Below are positions 42,801 to 46,852 of a stretch of 46,852 nucleotides of DNA, one piece after another (positions within the stretch are counted from its first letter, which is position 1; the number at the start of each line of letters is the position of its first letter). Position numbers and translations under genes: made by a program. The notes beneath the pieces were generated by a model. It saw nothing but the letters and a program-made list of their open reading frames with translations. It was not told the DNA's origin and searched no databases. The stretch comes from GWB1-38-13 sp964608405 (GTDB lineage: Bacteria > Patescibacteriota > Microgenomatia > UBA8517): NCBI GenBank assembly GCA_964608405.1, contig CAZSNC010000003.1, forward strand, positions 1 to 46,852, read 5' to 3'.

Positions 42801-44669
42801 ACAAATACAAAACTTCCAACTCTGACTGTGACTAAGGATTTGTATCCGGTCGGCCATGGAGCTTTTGACTTGATGATAGATGGCAAAGTGTATGCGACAA
42901 ATGTTGGGGATGGTGGAACAACTGGTCCACAAATAATGAGTATTGGCAATCATCAAGTTAGTGAACAAGCGGGAAATCCTAGTACAAATATGTCTGACTA
43001 TAACGTCTCGTTTGGAGGCGACTGCTCTGAAACCGGGGTTATCTCACTGGACGCTGGGGAAAATAAAACCTGCACGATTACGAACATAGCGTATGGAACA
43101 ATAGGTATCACAAAAGTAGCGTCTCCTCAGAGCCCACAAGATTTTGGTTTCACGACATCGGGCAAAGGACTTTCCACATTTAGCTTAGATGATGACACTG
43201 ATGGTACACTTTCAAATGTTCAATATTTTTATCATCTGACACCAGGTCAATATGGAATTACAGAAACAGAAGTTAATGGATGGAAATTAACCGGATTAAC
43301 ATGCAGTGAAAACGAAATACAAAACTCGACGGTCAATCTTACCTCCGCGACATCAAATATAGTTCTTGATCCCGGAGAATCTGTTTACTGTACGTTTACA
43401 AACACCCGTATCACTAAACCTCTTTATGTTAGTAAATTTGAAGATTTGAATGAAAATGAAGTTAGAGATTCGGGGGAAAACTATCTCAACGACTGGACCT
43501 TTGAGATTTATGATAATAACGCTTGTTCCGGTACACCGATTAGGACCGCAATTACAAATTCTTCAGCTTTCCCTGGTACAGCCATCTTTGATGACTTGTA
43601 TTTGGGAGAAACATACTGGATTTATGAAGTTGAACAACCAGGATGGTTAATAACCACCGGTAATTGTCGTAGTTTCACTATACACGACGACAACCATTCC
43701 AATAATCAGGTTGATTTTGGTAATCTACCAAATGGTAAAATACATGGTTATAAGTGGAACGATGTTGATGATAGTGGGGGACCGGTATCTGGCTTTAATG
43801 AAGAATTATTGCCTGGTTGGACCATAAATCTCTACAGGTCTAATGGTGATGGAGGGTTCGAGTCAGATCCATATAAGACAATGGTAACCGATGATGGAAG
43901 TCACTTCGGGTGGTATTGGTTTGAAAATTTGCGTCCGGGACAGTATAAAATTTGTGAAGTTCAACAGAGTGGGTGGAGACAAACTTATCCATTAAATCAG
44001 AACGGCAACTGCCACGTTGTAAATCTTCCGACAAACACCTTGTGTGAATACCTAAGCGTAAATGCAATTGCTACATGTGACGAATACAATTTTGGAAATA
44101 TTGAAGAAAAACCAAATCTTGTACTTTCCAAATTAAATAACTCCGGAACAAGTTCGAGCGCTGGATCCACTGTTTCTTACACTGTTACAGTGACAAATAT
44201 TGGGAATGTACCTGTATATAATGTTACCGTATATGATGTCTTACCTGGAGGATTCACCTACCTAACGGGTACTACGAAGATCAACGGGATATCCGCTTCC
44301 GACCCGTCAATATCAGGAGGCAAGTTGTCGTGGAATGTTGGAACACTTGGTACTGTAGATGGCACAAAGGAAGTCGTTGTTGAATATCAAGCAAAGCTCG
44401 ATTCTGAACTGAAAGAAGGAGTGTACACCAATGTTGCGGTGTGTACCGGGAATACCAGATCGGAAATATATACTGAATGTAATACGGATACATCGAATGT
44501 CGGAATCGGACAATCTGTTGATATTTCCGCCTCGATTAAGGGACAGGTACTTGGTATGACACTTCCGGCAACGGGAAGCGATACATGGATGCTCTATCTG
44601 CTTCTAACGACTTTATTTGCAGGCATTACGTTAAGAGTAGTATCATACACGCTTAAGAAGAAAAACTAA
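39831..44669 (+). CDS. Giant LPXTG adhesin, C-terminal part (SdrD-type and prealbumin-like repeats, sorting signal)
   Basis: 1612 codons after the gap. Two SdrD-type modules (GSISGQKFNDLDNDGAKD... DFGN) come first, then a long series of Cna-B/SpaA-like modules. Two are tandem copies (TKTVNWNGV and TKVVNWSGI), and many end in C-T-[FI]-T-N. More SdrD-like modules (KFEDLNENEVRD, YKWNDVDDSGG) and a final DUF11 domain (SSAGSTVSYTVTVTNIGNV) follow. The C-terminus is a sortase signal: LPATG, a hydrophobic helix (WMLYLLLTTLFAGITLRVV) and KKKN. With the N-terminal part the product exceeds 2,600 residues. It would be covalently attached to peptidoglycan by the adjacent sortase. Confidence 0.9.
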   Translation, partial: NAVKDFGEPGILGWHINLWQNNSGYADISTDANGNYSFINLPLGTYLVCESSLSGWQQTYPGNTSCQSGKGYEVVISAGDQIINKDFGNFQLGSISGQKFNDLDNDGAKDAGESGLSGWTIWLDKNNNNVLDAGDLSTTTDSNGNYTFSNLTVGTYYGNSYGVKEVQQTNWTQTYPAGGTQYVTVISGTNATGIDFGNHRDTGTIELKKSWSGTGGQTTLKIGTTPEGSEIDSQQTGVSGTDPLTTGQNTVVTGTYYLSEETAGLTNYDSSLACTENGIPTTPGENNSISVTSNHEIICTFTNAQKLGSLTVTKTVNWNGVTANGSQTFSICIKGPSYPTTADCQTITGSTGGNLTWNNLIPGDYTVTEPTVGSEWNVVIDHSPASVPFDGGNATAQVTNTRKHGNLTITKVVNWSGITENTQKTFEICIEGPSFSSPNCNTTDSNGGDLTWSDLIPGDYNITETDPGSEWNTVITTSPVAVPVDGSTGTATVTNTLLTGTITVVKNILPSDDSGKFNLLINGTVYKTDAGNGDSTGEITLPTGQYEISETAGFETDLSLYDQQFSGDCQMIEGWSGYQLILSTGGNKTCTITNTKKARIITKKVTIPSGSDQNFHFVSNWNTDPGFYLKDGESNDSGWKYSNSYWNVREDPVPTGWDSEVSCDNGSPNDSIYLTPGQTVTCTFTNTQLGSISGKKLGDADGDTTTTGDRTVLSGWVIELWKWVSDTFVNTGLTDTTDVNGAFSFENLPPGFYQLREVLKSGWTKLFPSTGGIDVTLDAGETDDENNFVNYENVSITVCKQEDRDGNIVTSDDRSNVQGWSMTLYDDGNIVGTAQVTGANGCYTWTNLGPGNYSVSEEMKSGWTNINTVTSNATSHGFGQLQSGSGEHSWTFVNTRLGKVIVKKAMVGGTDSFDFTGDVYGTISVNNGTLELDNVVPGSDPTSEESIKTGWNLTDISCEGGRAMGPGFIDLANRNVIFRVESGETVTCTFTNTKLPTLTVTKDLYPVGHGAFDLMIDGKVYATNVGDGGTTGPQIMSIGNHQVSEQAGNPSTNMSDYNVSFGGDCSETGVISLDAGENKTCTITNIAYGTIGITKVASPQSPQDFGFTTSGKGLSTFSLDDDTDGTLSNVQYFYHLTPGQYGITETEVNGWKLTGLTCSENEIQNSTVNLTSATSNIVLDPGESVYCTFTNTRITKPLYVSKFEDLNENEVRDSGENYLNDWTFEIYDNNACSGTPIRTAITNSSAFPGTAIFDDLYLGETYWIYEVEQPGWLITTGNCRSFTIHDDNHSNNQVDFGNLPNGKIHGYKWNDVDDSGGPVSGFNEELLPGWTINLYRSNGDGGFESDPYKTMVTDDGSHFGWYWFENLRPGQYKICEVQQSGWRQTYPLNQNGNCHVVNLPTNTLCEYLSVNAIATCDEYNFGNIEEKPNLVLSKLNNSGTSSSAGSTVSYTVTVTNIGNVPVYNVTVYDVLPGGFTYLTGTTKINGISASDPSISGGKLSWNVGTLGTVDGTKEVVVEYQAKLDSELKEGVYTNVAVCTGNTRSEIYTECNTDTSNVGIGQSVDISASIKGQVLGMTLPATGSDTWMLYLLLTTLFAGITLRVVSYTLKKKN
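40747..41325 (+). repeat. Tandem ~95-residue prealbumin-like repeats
   Basis: Two neighbouring copies (about 40747-41038 and 41041-41325). Shared framework: G-L-T-TK-VNW-G, T-T-F-ICI-GPS, LTW--LIPGDY--TE, GSEWN-VI--SP--VP-DG, T--VTNT. Protein-level identity is high, DNA less so, so the copies are not recent. Confidence 0.75.
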
Positions 44670-44670
44670 T

Positions 44671-45579
44671 ATGTTTAAAAAGCTTTTAAGTATATTATTG
44701 TCAGTTGCATTAACACTGTTTGTAGCCTCATCCGTTATGGCCTATACACCCGTTGTTTATATTGAAGATCTTCCTGAATATACCAATACAGACACGTTTA
44801 AGATTTCATTTTCGGCATTATCAAGTTCTGATGTTACGGCTAAGTTTTATGTAAGAAAAGATTCAGATAGCACTTGGAGAGAGTTTGGAGGGACTATTAC
44901 GGGGGCATCAGGTCAGGTTCAGGTTGGAGGATCTCAAATTTATGATGGTGATGGCCTGTATAGGTTTAAAGTTGAGATATCAGGCGCTTCAGCCGAAACG
45001 GATACGAGAATTGACAGATCCGGTCCTTCACCGGTATCAAACTACTGGAAAGAAAAAGTGGCAGGTGGTTTTTATAGAATTCACTGGACCACACCTGGAG
45101 ACTCAGATTTTAGCCGTGTTTTTGTATACCGCTCCGACAAACCGGAATTTGACGCTAACGGAACTACAAAAGTCTATGAACTCGGTGGTCCTACAGGCAA
45201 AGATATGACATGGGATAATGTCGGACTTGATTCGACTAAAGAGTATTATTATGCGATTAGGGCTGTTGACAAAGCAGGAAACGCATCGTCGGTAGTAGCT
45301 GATAATTATTCCGTCACCTATGTTACACCAGCACCCACAAGCGGTGTAACACAACTTCCGAAGGAAGAAGTAAAAGAAGAGGAGAAAGGTGATGTTTTAG
45401 GGAAAGATACAGGCGAATCCAACGAACCAACCCCAGTACCTGAGGAGAATGTTTTTCAAAAAGTTGGAAGATTTGCAAAGGAAAGAACAAAAATTACGGT
45501 TGGAATTGCCTTTGTTGTTCTTGTAGTTATATATCTTCTTTATAGAAAATTCTTCAAGCGGGAAAATAAAGAGAAATAA
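44671..45579 (+). CDS. Surface protein with Ig/fibronectin-III-like domains and C-terminal membrane anchor
   Basis: 302 residues. Signal peptide 1-~25 (LSILLSVALTLFVASSVMAYT). The first domain (~27-125) is beta-rich (YTNTDTFKISFSALSS, VTAKFYVRKDSDSTWREFGG); the second (~130-220) resembles fibronectin III with FYRIHWTTPGDSDFSRVFVYR and EYYYAIRAVDKAGNASS. A Glu/Lys/Pro linker contains DVLGKDTGES, then one helix (TVGIAFVVLVVIYLLY) and a basic tail FFKRENKEK. No LPxTG, so it is held by the helix. The ATG is 1 nt after the adhesin stop, so co-expression is expected; it may be an accessory to the fibre. Confidence 0.75.
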   Translation: MFKKLLSILLSVALTLFVASSVMAYTPVVYIEDLPEYTNTDTFKISFSALSSSDVTAKFYVRKDSDSTWREFGGTITGASGQVQVGGSQIYDGDGLYRFKVEISGASAETDTRIDRSGPSPVSNYWKEKVAGGFYRIHWTTPGDSDFSRVFVYRSDKPEFDANGTTKVYELGGPTGKDMTWDNVGLDSTKEYYYAIRAVDKAGNASSVVADNYSVTYVTPAPTSGVTQLPKEEVKEEEKGDVLGKDTGESNEPTPVPEENVFQKVGRFAKERTKITVGIAFVVLVVIYLLYRKFFKRENKEK

Positions 45580-45584
45580 AAATC

Positions 45585-45824
45585 ATGACTTCAATTAAGG
45601 AGTTACAAGTTGCCCCCGTGCCGTCGTTTAAAAAAGATGCATGCTATAAATGTGGTATCTGTGTCAATTTACCCAACGGGGGCAGAAGGAGAATAAGTCC
45701 TTCTGGTCAAGTTGAGGTATATACACAGCCAATAGCGGAATGCCTTGTCAAGAATGGTGCGAAAGCTATTTCAATAATCGAAGCCGAGAGCTTACTTGGT
45801 AAGTCAGAAAAACGATTAAGCTAA
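45585..45824 (+). CDS. Small cysteine-cluster protein (79 residues)
   Basis: 79 residues, no signal peptide, probably cytoplasmic. Residues ~19-28 read ACYKCGICVN, a CxxCxxC cluster, with a fourth Cys at residue ~52 (IAECLVKNG). The middle is basic (NGGRRRISPSG) and the end helical. The spacing could bind zinc or an iron-sulphur cluster; a true 2[4Fe-4S] ferredoxin would need a second CxxCxxC and the P after the last Cys, which are missing. It follows the 44671 gene by 5 nt, so it is in the surface-protein transcription unit, which is unexpected for a cytoplasmic metal protein. No family is recognised. Confidence 0.65.
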   Translation: MTSIKELQVAPVPSFKKDACYKCGICVNLPNGGRRRISPSGQVEVYTQPIAECLVKNGAKAISIIEAESLLGKSEKRLS

Positions 45825-45873
45825 TTATATTATTCCTTATCCTATATAAATAGTATACAGGGCACCAATAAGT

Positions 45874-45902
45874 TTGACATTATATCCTATATATATTATA
45901 AT
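45874..45902 (+). promoter_or_regulatory. Perfect consensus sigma-70-type promoter
   Basis: TTGACA (45874-45879), 17-bp spacer, TATAAT (45897-45902). It is the only perfect match to both consensus boxes with ideal spacing in the window. Transcription should start near 45909, giving a 43-nt leader. Confidence 0.75.
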
Positions 45903-45909
45903 ACCCCTA

Positions 45910-45946
45910 CAAATAAGACTTTTTATTTGTTCTGCCGCAAAAAGTC
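45910..45946 (+). promoter_or_regulatory. Leader with two mutually exclusive hairpins
   Basis: Stem A pairs CAAATAA (45910-45916) with TTATTTG (45923-45929). Stem B pairs GACTTTTT (45917-45924) with AAAAAGTC (45939-45946), 8 bp with a 14-nt loop, ending 5 nt before the ATG. The two cannot fully form together. No Shine-Dalgarno sequence is seen. The remainder of 45825-45951 contains only the promoter. Confidence 0.4.
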
Positions 45947-45951
45947 AAATT

Positions 45952-46776
45952 ATGTTAAAAAAATTATTAGTGATATTAAGCCAGTTTGTGCTTTTGTTTA
46001 CTTTGGTTTCATCGGTTAACGCAGCCGACGTTCCAAGCTTTCCATCATGCAGCAATCCTCAAGGTATTCTTAAAGTTTCATATTCAAGCGGAACTCACTA
46101 TATTGTTGGAGGATCAGGAGTATCAGGATCTGACGCAGTTTATTATACTGCCGACAATGCCCTGATTCAGTGTTTTTGTGCTGACAATGGCAGCGGAATC
46201 CAAACAAATTGGTGGAGAATTGCAGATTCTTTGTCTCAGGGAACAATAGACCAGTTAATCAAGCTGGGTTGGTTTTATATTCCTTCAGGTGCTGATTGGG
46301 GACTTGATAATGTAGCCTACCTTGCAACTAATCAGAATTATACCTGTAAATATAATCCTCCGAATCCACCCAATCCACCGGGTCCTCCGGTTTGTGATTC
46401 CAAGAGACCCAATACGCCGCAGATACTCTCTGTTGTCAGAAACGGTTCAAAAGCAACTATAACTTGGGGAAAAGTTGATCTGGCAACGCACTATACAATT
46501 GCCTACGGAACAAAAATTGGTGATTATCCCTATGGAGTACCCAATACGGGTAATGTGACCAGTTTCACTGTTGAAGCGCTCGATCCTTCAACAACCTATT
46601 ATTTTATACTCTACGCTGTAAATAGCTGTATGCCTTCAGAGGCGTCCGGTCCGGCTCCCAAGGGAACGACAGTTTTAGGATTGGCAAGCACAGGAGATTC
46701 AGGTTTACTTTATACAGTATTTGGTGCATCTTTCCTATTAACTTCAGCAGGATTGGCTTTGAGGAAAAGAAGCTAA
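45952..46776 (+). CDS. Sortase-anchored surface protein with fibronectin III domain
   Basis: 274 residues. Start is ATG 45952: it gives a proper signal peptide (LKKLLVILSQFVLLFTLVSSVNAA), while the upstream extension covers the promoter. An N-terminal Cys- and Trp-containing domain (~25-130: IQCFCADNGSGIQTNWWRIAD, LIKLGWFYIPSGADWG) of unknown family precedes a Pro linker (PPNPPNPPGPPV) and a fibronectin III domain (~148-240: KATITWGKVDLATHYTIAYG, STTYYFILYAVNS). The C-terminus is VLGLASTGDSG, a helix and RKRS, an LPxTG-like signal with LASTG (46681-46695). It has the strongest promoter of the window, so probably an abundant surface protein. Confidence 0.82.
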   Translation: MLKKLLVILSQFVLLFTLVSSVNAADVPSFPSCSNPQGILKVSYSSGTHYIVGGSGVSGSDAVYYTADNALIQCFCADNGSGIQTNWWRIADSLSQGTIDQLIKLGWFYIPSGADWGLDNVAYLATNQNYTCKYNPPNPPNPPGPPVCDSKRPNTPQILSVVRNGSKATITWGKVDLATHYTIAYGTKIGDYPYGVPNTGNVTSFTVEALDPSTTYYFILYAVNSCMPSEASGPAPKGTTVLGLASTGDSGLLYTVFGASFLLTSAGLALRKRS

Positions 46777-46805
46777 CTTCTTCGTTATACTCCCAAGTTT
46801 AGTAT

Positions 46806-46811
46806 TATAAT
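46806..46811 (+). promoter_or_regulatory. -10 element of the gene at the right edge
   Basis: TATAAT ending 5 nt before a GTG at 46817; spacing like the other leaderless starts. Confidence 0.4.
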
Positions 46812-46816
46812 TAATT

Positions 46817-46852
46817 GTGCGCAGGTTTTTTTCAAACACTTTCATTATTTCT
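46817..46852 (+). CDS. Probable 5' end of a truncated gene (right edge)
   Basis: A GTG start opens 12 codons to the window edge reading MRRFFSNTFIIS, a basic-then-hydrophobic start resembling a signal peptide or membrane anchor. It is supported by a TATAAT 5 nt upstream and by continuing the surface-protein region. Too short for any family call. Confidence 0.35.
   Translation, partial: MRRFFSNTFIIS

Noticed and set aside
45874..45951. 26-codon extension of the LASTG protein
   Set aside because: It covers the -35 and -10 boxes and would bury a clear signal peptide.
1..46852. Alternative genetic code (UGA recoded, as in Gracilibacteria/Absconditabacteria)
   Set aside because: TGA ends several genes at family-expected positions (ABC exporter, GH15, ftsE, ftsX) and an SPF-type RF2 is present.
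1..46852. tRNA, rRNA, CRISPR array, insertion sequence or prophage
   Set aside because: No cloverleaf in any intergenic gap, no direct-repeat/spacer pattern, no transposase, integrase or phage structural gene among the translated frames.

Overview
The window is an AT-rich, gene-dense bacterial scaffold. I infer a member of the Candidate Phyla Radiation (Patescibacteria), most likely Microgenomates-like. The reasons are very short intergenic gaps, an almost complete lack of Shine-Dalgarno sequences, many small single-span membrane proteins of unknown function, a Gram-positive-style surface (sortase, LPXTG-type anchors, FemAB, FtsEX) and a scattered rather than biosynthetic metabolism. TGA is used as an ordinary stop and a UGA-reading RF2 (prfB) is present, so the code is standard. 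No database search was possible; family calls rest on motifs read by eye.

Layout. 1-5.1 kb: the 5' end of rarA on the minus strand, an ABC exporter, a spermidine-synthase-like methyltransferase, a PspC/LiaF-like membrane pair and an unknown 347-residue protein. 5.1-10.6 kb: secA, an EamA transporter, a TrmB-type effector domain without its DNA-binding domain, a FemAB aminoacyltransferase and a small conserved-looking protein. 10.6-16.4 kb: a membrane-anchored phosphodiester glycosidase, divergent from glutamate dehydrogenase with only 22 bp between their start codons, then a kbl-tdh threonine-degradation operon, an unknown protein and a cupin. 16.4-20.9 kb: a GH15-like protein, a membrane-anchored ClpC-like AAA+ protein split by a -1 frameshift, and a membrane protein. 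20.9-26.3 kb: a glycogen/alpha-glucan cluster (glycosyltransferase, GH57, GH15, ROK kinase). 26.3-33 kb: a divergent tRNA-guanine transglycosylase, an FKBP, prfB, and ftsE-ftsX followed by a coiled-coil M23 protein whose peptidase halves are in swapped order. 33-46.8 kb: a cell-surface island with a lamin-tail protein, VanZ, galE, a sortase, a giant vWA/DUF11/SdrD/prealbumin-like adhesin ending in LPATG and interrupted by a 10-N scaffold gap, and three more envelope or accessory genes. A truncated gene probably begins at the right edge.

How the genes fit together. FemAB, FtsEX plus the M23 protein, sortase and the LPXTG-type proteins together describe a peptidoglycan envelope to which large adhesins are anchored. 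The alpha-glucan cluster could store and remobilise glucose. Gdh and Kbl-Tdh would let the cell interconvert or ferment scavenged amino acids.

Across the window many starts carry a TANNNT-type -10 hexamer ending 5-8 nt before the start codon, in several cases with a -35 at 16-17 bp. That spacing places transcription initiation on or next to the start codon, so leaderless mRNAs are probably the normal mode of expression here. This also let several start sites be corrected (26317, 29577, 33036, 45952).
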